64,000 nucleotides of DNA, from assembly GCF_030272615.1 (NCBI RefSeq), contig NC_081409.1:650164468-650228467 (forward strand), in the 5' to 3' direction. Both the position numbers and the translations under genes were made by a program. Shown here piece by piece: positions 1-10,949 of the stretch. The notes beneath the pieces are model-generated. The model did no database searches. It was not told the origin of the DNA and saw only the letters and a list, made by a program, of their open reading frames with translations. Each line of letters opens with the position of its first letter. The stretch's first letter is position 1. Source of the stretch: Cryptomeria japonica (Eukaryota > Streptophyta > Pinopsida > Cupressales > Cupressaceae).

Positions 1-2362
1 AAGAGTGGATATCATCAGATTAGGATCAGAGAAGGAGATGAGTGGAAGACAACATTCAAGACAAATGAAGGACTGTATGAATGGTTGGTGATGCCTTTTG
101 GGTTAGCTACTGCACCGAGTACTTTCATGAGCCTAATGAATGAGGTACTGAAGAAATTCTTGGATAAGTTTGTTATTGTATATTTGGATGACATTCTAAT
201 TTTCAATAAGACAAAAGAGGAGCATTTGTTGCATTGAAGACAAGTTTTGCAGAGGTTGAGAGAAGAAAAGTTGCTGATAAATCTTAAGAAGTGTACTTTC
301 ATGAAGGAAGAATTAGTCTATTTGGGATTTGTGATATCTGAGGATGGTTTGAAGATGGACCCTGAGAAAGTAAAAGCAATTGTTGAATGGCCTACATCGG
401 AACACATTGGAGAGGTAAGATCATTTCTTGGATTGGCTACTTTCTATCGGAAGTTTATCATAAATTTCAGTTCTGTTTGTAGTCCTATGACTGAGACAAT
501 GAGGGTAGATAGGAAGGAATTCAAGTGGACCATAAGAGCAAACAAAATTTTTGAATTGCTGAAGCAGAAAGTGATTGAGCAGCTTGTGTTAGCTTTACCG
601 GATTTCAACAAAGTGTTTCAGGTGGATTGTGATGCAAGTGGAACAACAATAGGAGCTATATTGAGTCAAGAAGGGAGAGTAGTAGCTTATTTCAATGAGA
701 AGTTGAATGATGCCCGGAGGGGATATTCAGTGTATGATCAAGAATTTTACACCATAGTTCAAGCCTTGAAGAAGTGGAGACATTACTTGTTGCCTAAGGA
801 GTTTGTGTTGTATACTGATCATCAAGCCTTGCAGTATTTGAACACTCAGAGTAATTTGAATCAAAGACATATGAGATGGGTAGAATTTTTGCTAAGTTAC
901 ACCTTTGTGTTGAAGCATAGAAATGGGAAATCTAACAAAGTTGCTTATGCATTGAGTAGAAGAAGGAATTTGCTAACAAAGATGAGAGTGACAGTATTAG
1001 GATATGAGGGGTTGAAGATCTTGTATGATGATTACCCGGATTTTAAAGAACCTTGGAGAGCATGGATTACTTCATTCAGGATGACATTTTATTCAGAGGA
1101 GTTCAGTTGTGCATACTTAAGAGTTCTATGAGGCAGAATCTGATAAAGGAGAAGCATAGTGGAGGATTAGTCAGACACTTTGGTGTTGATAAAACAATAG
1201 CATTGATGAGTGAGCATTACTTTTGGCCCCAGATTCATAAGGATGTCAGGAAACATGTGCAAAGTTGTAGAGTTTGTCAAGTTGCAAAAGGTAGTAGTCA
1301 GAATGTGGGATTGTAGAAACCTTTGACAGTACCAGAGAGACCTTCAGAGGATATAAGCATGGATTTAATACTAGGATTGCCTAAGACATAGAGAGGGAAT
1401 GATTCTATATTTGTGGTAGTGGATAGATTCTCGAAGATGGCTCATTTCATACCTTGTAAGAAGACATCAGATGCAATGCATATAGCTTACCTATTTTTGA
1501 AGGAAGTGGTGAGATTGCATGGACTGGCTAAGAGCATAGTTTCAAACATAGATACCAAGTTTATTGGTTATTTTTGGAGAACACTTTGGAAGAGATGAAG
1601 ACAGATTTGAAGTTCAATTCTACTTTTCACCCGCAGACTGATGGTCAAACAGAAACAGTTAACATGAGCTTGGGAAATTTGTTAACATGCTTAGTTGGAG
1701 ACAAAACCGAAAGTTGGGATTTGATTCTTGCACAAGCAGAGTTTGTGTACAATAATTTAGTAATCAGGAGTACTGGAAGGACACCTTTTGAGATAGTTAC
1801 CGAAGCACACCCTAGAGGTATATCAAAATTAAGAAATATCAACAATGAAGATCAGAGAATTTCAGAAGTAGAAGACTTCGCAGACCACATGACAACCTTG
1901 CATATTCAAGTTAAGCAACATTTGGAGGACATGAACAAGTATAAGGAGAAAGCATATGAGAAGAAGAGACATAAGGAATTTGAAGTTGGTGATGAAGTGA
2001 TGATGTATCTAAAAAAAGAAAGATTCCAGGTTGGAACTTATAACAAGTTCCAGATGAGGAAGTTTGGACCTTGCAAGATTTTGAGAAAGTTCAGTTCCGG
2101 AAATGCATATGAAGTGGAGTTACCGGATAGTCCGAGTATTTCACCTATATTCAACATTTCAAATCTACATCAATATCATGAACCAGAATTCAGTGAGGAC
2201 AATATTGAAGATTTGGAGAAACAGTTGCCCCGGAAGGAACCGGATCAGATTGAAGACATTTTGGATAGTAGGATTGGGCGTAGTACCCAGAGTAGTCAGT
2301 ATAAGAAGTATCTTGTGAAGTGGAAAGGCAAACCAGTTGAAGATTCATCTTGGATTTCTTAG
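1..2362 (+). pseudogene. gypsy pol: RT, RNase H, integrase, chromodomain (broken)
   Basis: The frame opens at base 1 inside the RT palm; the catalytic YLDD is encoded at 181-192. A TGA at 235 interrupts the frame, which continues through the RT thumb and RNase H to about 1050. A frameshift there moves it to the frame carrying the integrase zinc-binding region (paired His, then CRVC, 1160-1290). Stops follow at 1314 and 1389. The integrase core ([12 protein letters not shown] near 1413) runs to about 1590, where a second frameshift leads to FHPQTDGQTE and the C-terminal part. The protein ends in a chromodomain (about 2245-2362) with the motif KKYLVKWKG. When intact it would copy element RNA to DNA and integrate it. 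Two frameshifts and at least three stops make it non-functional. The family is clear; the exact chromovirus lineage is not resolved. Confidence 0.88.
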
Positions 2363-2438
2363 GCAGAGGTAGACCGCCTTGGTTTTCCTCTGACCCCAAC
2401 AAAGTGAGAGACTCACTTTTTCACCAAACCCGAATGTC

Positions 2439-3183
2439 TGATGCAGGAGCATCCTCGATTGTTGGCAATCTTGCACAAACAAAAAATATTTCCTTTCTGT
2501 TTTGCAGTTTCAGCATTTCATTTTGTATTTTCTGACATTCGCCCACCGGATCTTGAGGACTTGGATTTTGCTTGAGGACTTGATCATCTACCTTATTCAC
2601 AAACCGCGGAGCATTTGGATTATTTTCTGCCAAGTTATCGATTCTGGTTTCCGAGACAGTTTTTTGGCACCAGAACCAATTGGACCTATTTGTTTTGGTG
2701 ATCTACCGGATCCCTTCCGTAGCTTGTGAAGCCCTGAGCGTTGATTCTGATGTTCTTTGGCATGTGGCCGACCTTCCCTTTGATCCACACTTCATCCTTT
2801 GGGTTTTCCTGAGGAATTTCTTTGGCGGAGACTAACTTGGTTGTTTCTACACATTAGGTCTTGTTCTTCGGTATTTGATCCCTTTTTGGGCCAACCGGAT
2901 CCCTTGGTGAAGCAAAAATTGGTGAGGAGGGACCTCAAAGAGATCAATCTAGACCAGTCAACAAGAGTAAACACAAAGATATGATGGAGGCAATGTAGAA
3001 CAAATTGATTTATTGCATGAAATTCGATTACATCCAACCGGTAACAACTGGGTTACAATATACCGGCTCACAGGCCTGGTAGAATAGGTCACAACTGGGA
3101 CCTTGAATCTTATAATCTATCTTCTACGCACAGTCTAACTACGTGATTCTCTGATTGATTCTGATCAATTACATTCTAATGTG

Positions 3184-3222
<39 letters not shown>

Positions 3223-3225
3223 CCA
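2439..3225 (+). repeat. 3' LTR of the chromovirus
   Basis: It begins with TGATGCAGGAGC after a 77-base tail following the chromodomain stop and ends in GATCCA. The left edge is supported because similarity to the inverted copy at 3680 starts exactly at this TG. The final part contains a run of AT dinucleotides. No clear polypurine tract is visible before it. Confidence 0.6.
3188..3218. repeat. AT dinucleotide microsatellite
   Basis: About fifteen consecutive AT units lie near the end of the LTR. The related inverted copy has only a short AT-rich stretch here, so the run expanded in this copy. Confidence 0.9.
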
Positions 3226-3979
3226 AAGGATCCAGTTGGGCCAAAAAGGATCAAAACCCGAAGTACAAGACCTAACATGCAAAAATAAACAAGGTCGGCC
3301 TCCGCCAAGAGATTCCACTGGAAAAATCCAAAGGATGAAATGTAGATCGCGAGAAACAGTCAGTCACATGCCAAGGAACATTGGAATCAACGCCCAAGGC
3401 TCCACAAGCTTTGGAATAGGTTCTGGTAGATCACCAGAATAGGTCTCAGGCAACCGGTAACAAAGAAACAATCGGTAACAAGAAACTGTCATGGAAACCG
3501 GTAGCGATATCTTGCCGAAAAATGATCCAAAAGCAAGGCGTTCTGGAATCCAGAAAGATGATCAAGTCTTCAAGAAGAATCCAACTCCATAGGATCCGGT
3601 AGCCAAAATCGAAACACACAGAAAGGAAAATCTTTTTGGTTGATGCAAAATTGTTGTGAACCGAAGATGCTTCTGCATCACTTGGATCGTATAAATCATT
3701 GTAATTAAGCATTAGAATTTAGATCGAAGGTGGTAGACAGGACATAGAAGCTAGATATTAAGATTTGAGGTTCCAGTGTTGACCTGTTCTATAATTGAGC
3801 ATGTTTTAGTAGGCCAATGAGCCGGTTTCTGTAACCCGGATGTTATCGGTTGATTATAATCAGATTTCATGATATAATACATTTTGTTCTACATTTTCTC
3901 CATCATATCCTTGTGTTTACTCTTGATGACCGGTCCGGATTGATCTCTTTGAGGTCCCTCCTAACCGGTGACTACACCA
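3226..3979 (-). repeat. Inverted, permuted copy of the same LTR
   Basis: Read on the minus strand, 3979-3683 matches the second part of the LTR at 2439-3225 (about 2903-3225). It is followed by a two-base spacer (3682-3681). Then 3680-3228 matches the first part (2439 to about 2902), starting again with TGATGCAG. The order is therefore tail then head, as at a junction of two LTRs in tandem. Similarity is obvious by eye over several hundred bases, with many substitutions. Confidence 0.7.
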
Positions 3980-4021
3980 GTTCTTGATAAGCTGGGGGTG
4001 AGATTTGACATTCGCTATATC

Positions 4022-4097
4022 TCTATTTATAAATTTGGAAATGTTCATTGTTGAGTTTGACTATTTATTTATGAATTTGGAAATGTTCATTGTTCAA
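4022..4097 (+). repeat. Short tandem duplication
   Basis: A segment of about 30 bases containing TTTGGAAATGTTCATTGTT occurs at about 4028 and again at about 4074, just upstream of the first recognisable hAT exon. Confidence 0.8.
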
Positions 4098-5701
4098 GAT
4101 CTACAAGAGTGTAGAGGGGAGACACTTCTCTTCCCAACAAGCAATTGATAGAAGAGGAAAATAACAACCAGGTAAAAAATTTAGCTCAATACTACAAGAA
4201 AAAAACTAAAAACTTGATTGTTACATTTTTTTCTCAATTCTAATATTTTAAATTGTTTTTTTGTAGATTTATGGTGCAAGAATTATGGTGTTGGCATGCC
4301 TAATATTCAAAAGATATGTTGAATATCCAAGCAACTGAGAGGGGGAGTGAATCAGTTGATTATTTAAATTAATCTTTTATTTTCACATCCAGACCAACCC
4401 ATAGAATTAACTGAGATAGATATAACATGAAAACACAAATATACAACAGATCACACAATGAACATCAGATATGACGTGGAAAACCCAAGGGAAAAACCAC
4501 GGAGAATGTTAGTTCTCAATATAAAACACCGGTTAAGGTGATTTTTACAAAGGGTGGCTCACTGCCCAGAAAAAGGCTCACACCCGAAGAAAGAGAGAGA
4601 AAGAAAGAATCCACCACTAAAACACAATCTGCAAAACCGGACTGCTTCCCGTGTCTCAATACCAACACACTCTCACATAGCACCAACAGTTAGATCTTTC
4701 CTTTCCAATCTTGCATATCTTCAATAACAATGTCACACTTTTTCCATACTAACTTATCCAGATCATTCTCATTTATATACTGTCTCCGCGAAGCATAATC
4801 TTCCAAGTCAGCCAAGACAAAGATCTAAAATAGGTCAACACTAAACATTCTGGTGGTGGGAAGGAATGAGAAGTAGACCATACCACAATACATATCATCG
4901 ATCAAATCAACATGTTACAATTATTACGAATTTCGGACCCAAAACATGACATGCTATGCCAAAGCCGCTACACATCCTCGAATTCCGGACCCAAACATCA
5001 TTGTTCAAAACACAAAAAATAAGAATGGAACCAAGATACACATGAATACCATCGATCAACACCATATCTAATAACTAGAAATATCTCGATCATCAACAAC
5101 ACATCAACACATCTTTCGGAGCATCAAAGATTCTGGGAACACATATTCCGGATCACCAACACCAAGAACATCAATGACAAACATTATGTTGACATCAATG
5201 ACAACAATTCATAATCAACAACATATCCGCAACAAGATAGCCATCCATATTTTGTCCCAACTATGTAGTGCTTCTGGGTGTGAACAGAATTGGAGTTTAT
5301 TTGAGAGCATTCACACAAAGAAGAGAAATAGGTTGACACAGAATCGCCTCAATGATCTTGTCTTCGTTCGGTACAACCTTTGCCTTTGCACTAGAAAGGT
5401 GGATGGTGTTTCACATGAGGCCATTGACTTGGATGAAATTTATCCATATGGTGATTGGACCACCAATGAACAAAATGAGGGTGATAATGTCTTCCTTACC
5501 GAGGAGGATCTTGCAGAAAAAGAGAGAGTAGCTCAAGGAGTAGAAGCAGCAAGATTGGATGAAATGGAGGATGAAGATGAGGACTTTGGCTTTGAAGAAG
5601 AATCATCTCACCATTTAGATACCTCAACACCTATCTTTGCTAGTACTATCTCAAGGCCTAAAAAATTGAGCAATATTAGGAGAGCAAAGACGAAGATGTA
5701 G
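4095..5701 (+). pseudogene. hAT transposase C-terminal (hATC) region, split by an LTR
   Basis: The C-terminal hAT dimerisation domain is encoded in pieces. A probable exon (about 4095-4171) ends at a GT. A short intron with a T-rich acceptor closes at 4266. The next exon starts with DLWCKNYGVGMPNIQK and stops at 4316, where a solo LTR sits; the frame resumes at 5240. The hallmark block CSASGCEQNWSLFESIHTK follows at about 5268-5325, with RNRL after it. A long acidic tail (EDEDEDFGFEEE) ends at the TAG at 5699. A hAT transposase cuts and rejoins the ends of its element. The RNase H-like catalytic part is not recognisable in this window, so this copy is inactive. The hATC identification is strong; the intron is inferred from frame continuity. 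Confidence 0.8.
4317..5234 (-). mobile_element. Solo LTR in the hAT exon (copia-like)
   Basis: The 918-base segment has TGTTG...CAACA ends and is flanked on both sides by AGATA (4312-4316 and 5235-5239), a perfect 5-bp target-site duplication. On the minus strand its end carries CTGATTCAC followed by a pyrimidine run and CTCTCAG, as in the other copia LTRs of this window. No internal domain or second LTR is present, so it is a solo LTR left by LTR-LTR recombination. The transposase frame resumes at its far edge. Confidence 0.88.
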
Positions 5702-6821
5702 TCTTCTCTTTAGTTTGTTGTTTTTCACATTTGAATATATCATTTATGTAATTTTTTAAACATTTATAAACTTATGTTGTTGTTATAAATTTTAAACTTT
5801 GAAACTATGAGTATGAATGATGAAATTTCAAATATTGAGTGTTTGGAGATCATATGACGTGTAATGTTTCAATTATGGCTCTTCTGTTCTCTAAATGCAC
5901 TAATTTCTTTTTGTTTTTTTTGTAAAACTACATTTTTTTTTGCCGAGATCGAGTCCAATTTTGGGGTTGTCGAGTCCGTGGCGAGTCCGAGTCCTCAAAC
6001 TTTGTGTTGGGATGCTCTTACCACAAGCTCTAATCCTCTTAGTGACCAATCCATTATCAGTTCAGGTGTGAGACACATATATTTCCTCCGCACCTCCCAT
6101 AGAATCACATTGTGGGTGCTCAGAGATCCTAGCAAGCTCTATTAGCCTCAAACACGCTTACACAAATCCAGAATGTTGCGGCATTCAAGCATATTTCTTT
6201 AATCCATTAACAACTTAACTTTGGCTTTGCCCAACTTCAGAAACATATCCTCCTCTGATCTTCTAATCTCTCTTATCAATTCCTCCAGCGATCATAACTT
6301 GGCAATTCTCTCCTCAAAATTCTATGGCCTTCATAAATCATTCACAAATTCAAAACACCGATAAAAAATACTACACTCTTTTTACCTTTTACGGCTTCAT
6401 TGACTTGGCCATTCCTCAATCATACCAAGCCAGATCTACAGTTGATCCGCAAACCTCTGTACCAGATCTAATTAGCGGGTCCCCTAGTCTAGTATGTTAT
6501 TCAACACCGGCATCCTTTTTTCCTACGATTTCCTCAACCAATAGCAACACAAGCTTTGACTAGTAGCTGTGGTTCTCTGCATACTCTACAGCTCTTAACA
6601 ATAGCCTCAACAATATTTCCTTCACGGTGTAACTTCTCCCTCGGACGATGACTGAATGCTTGGTTTCAGCAAACAACGACAACTTTATCACTTCGAATCT
6701 ATCAAGCAAGAGAAGGCTCGAAAAAGTCCGAAGACAAAGAAAGAGACAAAAGAAGACTGCACTCATTAATCAAGGAATTAGAGAATGTCGTAGCATTCAT
6801 GACAGTTGTGATTAACGGGAG
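5702..6821. other. hAT 3' flank and unassigned sequence
   Basis: 5702-5940 is AT-rich and probably the hAT untranslated 3' region. 5946-5996 holds three or four copies of CGAGTCC. From about 6000 to 6821 I see only short open frames without recognisable domains and no repeat edges. Confidence 0.5.
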
Positions 6822-7245
6822 TGTTGGAGATTATATTCCCAACTACCCTACCTCTATATTCAGCTCTATATGCTGAGCATTTAAAACAAAAAGTTCTCAC
6901 CGTCAATCTAGATGCTTCTCTCACCCACATCCAGTTCATGTTCTTTGCATGTGTTTTTACTGTGTTGTATTCTAGACAGTTTTAAAACCTCTATAAAAGA
7001 GGCATTATGTAATGGGTTTGAGTATCAGGTAATTGACTGATCAAGTGATCATGAAGTGATGATGAGAATGCTGTAGCACTCAAGCAGATGTAATGTTTAT
7101 AATTAGTTTGATTAGTGAAAAATGTGCTATAGCACAGAGAAAATATTTGATGAATAATTTGTGTGTCTGATATCTTTAGTAATTCTGCATATTGTGTTGT
7201 GTTCGGTCTTTCCATCTCCATCCACCACCATCAAATCTGAGGTTG
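6822..7245 (+). repeat. Probable 5' LTR of a degraded copia element
   Basis: It starts TGTTGGAGATTATA. A TATA-like CTATAAAAG (6991-6999) lies about 170 bases downstream, as expected for U3/R, and it precedes copia gag and pol remnants in the same direction. No second copy of the LTR or clear primer-binding site was found, so the right edge is a guess. Confidence 0.4.
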
Positions 7246-7559
7246 AGTTTTTAAGTTTTTAAAAGCAGTAAACAATAGCCTGGGAAAATCCAGTGCCACC
7301 GTCTAGGGTTTGTTGCAGCGAATACGTCCATATTTTTGTGACATTTGCAGTTTTTTCGTAAGATTTATAGCAAATTTTAACAGATTTTTTTGTCATCCAA
7401 CTTAATATCCGAAATGGAATATTTATGCAAATTCTAACTCGATTTAATTTATATTAATAATTTTCCCTTATCCTCACAAATCAGATTGTCGACTAGATTA
7501 GGATTAGATTTGTAGTTGATTCGCAACATTGATGGCAATGCACGCAATCTAAATGAATT

Positions 7560-9338
7560 TGTATGATAAGTTGCAGTATCGCACCTTTATGAATAACCCA
7601 CAGACACAGCAGTCCCACACAAACACACAAAACAGTTCTGGAGTAGATAATTCTGGACAAACGCACAACCAAGAGGGAGTAAGCAGTTTCTTAATCCAGT
7701 TATAGAATCAGAACAATAGTGGCTCGAGTCAGAGGAACGATAAGAGAAATGTAGAATGTTATTATTGTAACAAATTTGGACATTATGCAAACAACCAAAA
7801 TAAAGTGCAAATGTGACTGATGAAAAGGTAGCTGAAGATGATTAGTTGAAAGCCTTCATTATGTACAACATTGGTGAGTAAGACATTGCTGAAGTTTTGT
7901 ATTTGGACAGCAGTTGCAACAACCTCATGAGTGAAAATTTATTTGTCTTTAATGATGAAAATGTCGAGTGTAAAATTAAAATGAGGAACAATGAAATAGT
8001 TCCAAATGTGAAAAAAGTGTCTGTTAAGATCCACACCAAGAAAAGTGACAAGCAGATAGAGAATTCCTATTTTGTCCCTAGCATACCTTCTTAAGTGTTG
8101 GACAACTAGTCCAAAGAGGTCACAAGGTGCTAATGAAAAAAGGGGAATGTATCATCTTGGCAAAAATGGGAAGAAAAAAATATTGCAACAATGTCAATGA
8201 CAAAAACTCAAATGTTTTCTTTAAGGATACAAACATTTTTTATCGCCTCGATCTATAGCTATAGCTCCTAGTTATGGAAAATGTACAAACTTTGGGATCT
8301 AACGAATGGACATTTAAGCTGTTTTGATTTGATTATTTCAACCAATAAGGGTATGGTTAGAGGTTTGCCAACCATCGTAGAGCCTAGTTGTAGACGTGAA
8401 TCTTGAAATTAGGAAAGAAACATAGACAACCCTTTCAATTGGGCAACTTTAGAAGGGCAAAAGCACGGTTGGAGCTGGTGTAAAGACAAATTGTGTGGCT
8501 CTATGGAAACCCTCTCAATAGGGAAGAGTAGAAGAGTCAGTATGTTATGACATTTAAAGATGGCTGCAACCGTAAGATATGAGTATATTTTACGAAGCAT
8601 AAGTTCAAAGATTTTGAGAAGTTCAAAGTGTTTAAGGCCCAGACTAAGAAGGAGAGTGGACATTTCATTAAGGTCCTAAGGTCAGATAAAGGGGTATAGT
8701 ATACCTCCAATCAATTTCTGAATTTTTGCAAGTATCATGACATCAGGGCAGAGTTGACAACTATTTATAATCCGTAGGAAATTGGAGTAGCTGAGAGGAA
8801 GAATAGGACTATTGTGGAGATAGCAAGAAGTATGTTGAAAGACAAGGGACTCCCAAATGAATTTTGGGTTGAGGCCATTGCAACAATAATATATTGAATA
8901 AATAGAAGCCTCACAAATGCTATTCGTGACAAAATTCCATAAGAGGGATGGACAAAATACAGGTGGATGGTAGAGCACTTGAGAGTATTCAGGTATGTGG
9001 CATATGCATTTGTGCTAAAAATAAAAGTTTGATAACAAGGGTGAGAAGTGCATCTTCATGGGCTATGGTTTAGATTCCAAGGCATATAGGTTACATAACC
9101 TAGTCACCACGCAAACAGTGATTAGCAAGGATGTTGAGTTCATAGAAAATGAGTTCTTTAGGTATCTCAAATAGAGAACCCATTGATGACAAAGAAGAAG
9201 TACATGAAGAAAGACAAGGTGGTCCTATAGTAGGTATGGATCCCAATGATCAAATCCAAAGAGATTGAAATTATTATAGGCTATAAAATGATTAGCTCTA
9301 AAGAGCTCTAGACATAAACAAATAACCAAATAGATAGT
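7560..9338 (+). pseudogene. Ty1/copia gag-pol remnant (zinc knuckle, protease, integrase)
   Basis: Pieces of a copia polyprotein occur in order. A zinc knuckle (CYYCNKFGHYANN, about 7757) has lost its last Cys. A decayed protease start reads YLDSSCNNLMSENLF (about 7900). An integrase zinc-binding remnant ends in KGMVRGLPTI (about 8349-8375). Integrase core fragments follow: LRSDKG, then FLNFCKYHDIRAELTT and VAERKNRTIVEIARSML (about 8675-8840). A later stretch (about 9050-9160) resembles the copia integrase C-terminal region. Stops and frameshifts are frequent, so it is one of the oldest layers here. RT is not seen; element B appears to start where this one stops. Confidence 0.7.
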
Positions 9339-9376
9339 TGTAGGCCTCAATTATTATTATGTCCTTAATCTAGGAG

Positions 9377-9390
9377 TAAACATAGAGTTA
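9377..9390. repeat. LINE target-site duplication, left copy
   Basis: TAAACATAGAGTTA here is repeated exactly at 31791-31804 and brackets the LINE. A variable duplication of about 14 bases is typical of target-primed reverse transcription. Confidence 0.85.
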
Positions 9391-9611
9391 CGACTTGATA
9401 GAAACATAATATTCAAAACTTTGGAGGAAGCTTTGAGGAGTCTGGTAGACACATTTTGGACATTCATAGATCATATTGTGGCGTTTAGAAGTTTGGAACC
9501 AGCGGACGCTATGCGGATGAAGGTTTCAGACAGTAGAGTCGGGTGGTTTTTCATGTGCTGCATGCGTTGCATGTGGTCTTTTTCATGGAGTAGCAAGGGG
9601 CTTCTAACAAC

Positions 9612-10658
9612 TTGGTGGTCACCGGTGCTACGACACCTGATGGATTCTCTTCGAAGCTTCATGCACAGACAAATGAGTCTTTCTATGTGGGGTCAAGCTC
9701 AAAGATTAATAAAGTTAATGGATGTTTTCCGCGAAGCCAAGATCGCCCAGTTTTGGTCATTTCTCCAGAGGCTGTGATGGAAGATGTGGAGTACTAGTTC
9801 AAACATGCTTTGATCTACAAATCTCTTGGTATTCGAATCTCTATGTCGACCCTTGAAGACTGGATACGACGTTCATGGCAGGTGGACGGAGATATGGACA
9901 TAATGTTGCCAGGAAACAACTACTTGATATTCTTTTCTTGCATGTCTGATCGTGATCGAGTTTTTGAGGGGGGCCCTTATTTTTATAATCATGTGGGGTT
10001 GTTTGTGAAACCTTGGTATTCAGGGTTTAACTCTACGGAGGATCTTCCATCTAGGGTTCCCGTCTGGATTCGCCTGCCCAGACTTCCTTTAGAGTTTTGG
10101 AGAGAAGACATTCTGCGCCAGATAACTGCCTTACTTGGGAAGCCTACTACAATCGCACACCAGTCCCTAGACAAAAAGGTTATTTCTTATGCCCGTATTT
10201 GTGTTGAAATTGATTTGAATAACCCACTGCCGAATTCCTTGGAAATTTGCCTTGGTTCTTCTTCTTGGATTCAGCAGTTAGATTATGAGTCCTTACCTTT
10301 TCACTGTCGAGTTTGCCATGAGTATGGACATTTGCAGTGGCAATGCCCTAGGGTTTTTAAGGGGAATAGTGGTAGTTCCGATGCGTCTGGCTCTTCTTCA
10401 GGTCTAAAGATGGACAACACATGCAAGGGGAAAGCCCCGACTGATGATGTAGGTAAGGAGAAAGTCAAGATGGATAATGTTAGTAAAGGGCAAGCCCCGA
10501 TCAACGCACCAACCCCTGATAATGATGGCTTGACTCTTGTTCGCGGCCGACCTAAGAAAAGAGGACAAAAGAGACCCTTTTTAGATCGTGTTGACATGTC
10601 CAAAGTCGCATCGCTGCAAACTCCATCCGGCCAATGCAAAATAGAATGTACTTATTGA
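9612..10658 (+). pseudogene. LINE ORF1: DUF4283-type and CCHC zinc-knuckle protein
   Basis: One frame carries the ORF1 protein, with a TAG at 9795. It includes KHALIYKSLGIRISM and DWIRRSWQVDGD, then VWIRLPRLPLEFW (about 10062-10100), a signature of the DUF4283 family of plant LINE ORF1 proteins. A zinc knuckle follows at about 10305-10347: CRVCHEYGHLQWQC, spacing CX2CX4HX4C. After it comes a Lys- and Pro-rich tail. This protein coats LINE RNA. The frame ends just before the sequence leaves the LINE; its C-terminal part probably continues at 26798. The start codon is uncertain, since the frame is open for some codons upstream of 9612. Confidence 0.82.
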
Positions 10659-10949
10659 GTATCCTACCCTCTCTTGAGATAAGGAAATCCCTAATGTTGG
10701 TTTTGTTGATCAAAGGGGAGGACCTCAAGGTTTCGATTATCAAGTCTTGACGGCGGGATTACTCAGTGGTTTGATGTGTTTTGTTGGGAACACAAAGGGG
10801 ACTTACGGTGATATAGATAATTACTGGATGAGTTCCCTAAAACTTTGACAGTCTCGTTATCGATTGGTTCCAATTAGATGATTCTATTTCAGAAGGACTG
10901 GATTTTCTTCTTAGTAAAAAAAGGGGAAAAAGGGGATAGGGAAAGAGAG
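10659..10949. other. Unassigned segment at the LINE / element C border
   Basis: A plus-strand frame encodes a stretch ending IDWFQLDDSISEGLDFLLSK and KKRGKRG just before a purine-rich tract (10917-10945). I do not recognise it. It may be displaced LINE ORF1 sequence or the end of another element. The exact border could not be fixed. Confidence 0.35.

Larger units (their letters stand above)
1..3225 (+). mobile_element. Ty3/gypsy chromovirus, 3' part
   Basis: This is the downstream part of an LTR retrotransposon whose 5' LTR, gag, protease and start of RT lie before the window. The order RT, RNase H, integrase, chromodomain, then LTR is that of Ty3/gypsy chromoviruses, whose chromodomain directs insertion to particular chromatin. 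The 3' LTR is placed at 2439-3225 from its match to the inverted copy that follows. No target-site duplication can be tested because the left end is missing. Confidence 0.85.
3990..6000 (+). mobile_element. hAT DNA transposon remnant
   Basis: The 3' part of a hAT transposase gene is recognisable across a short intron and an LTR insertion. Its downstream region ends in repeated CGAGTCCG-type motifs at 5946-5996. Terminal inverted repeats and the 8-bp duplication typical of hAT were not found, so both limits are approximate. Confidence 0.6.

Noticed and set aside
9372-9390. Organelle or viral origin for any part of the window
   Set aside because: All recognisable coding regions are retrotransposon or transposon domains; no plastid, mitochondrial or pararetrovirus-type movement or coat protein motif was seen.
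9421-9777. Open frame of 118 codons at the start of the LINE
   Set aside because: Its product is rich in Trp, Met and Cys without a recognisable domain, and the real ORF1 frame overlaps it in another phase.
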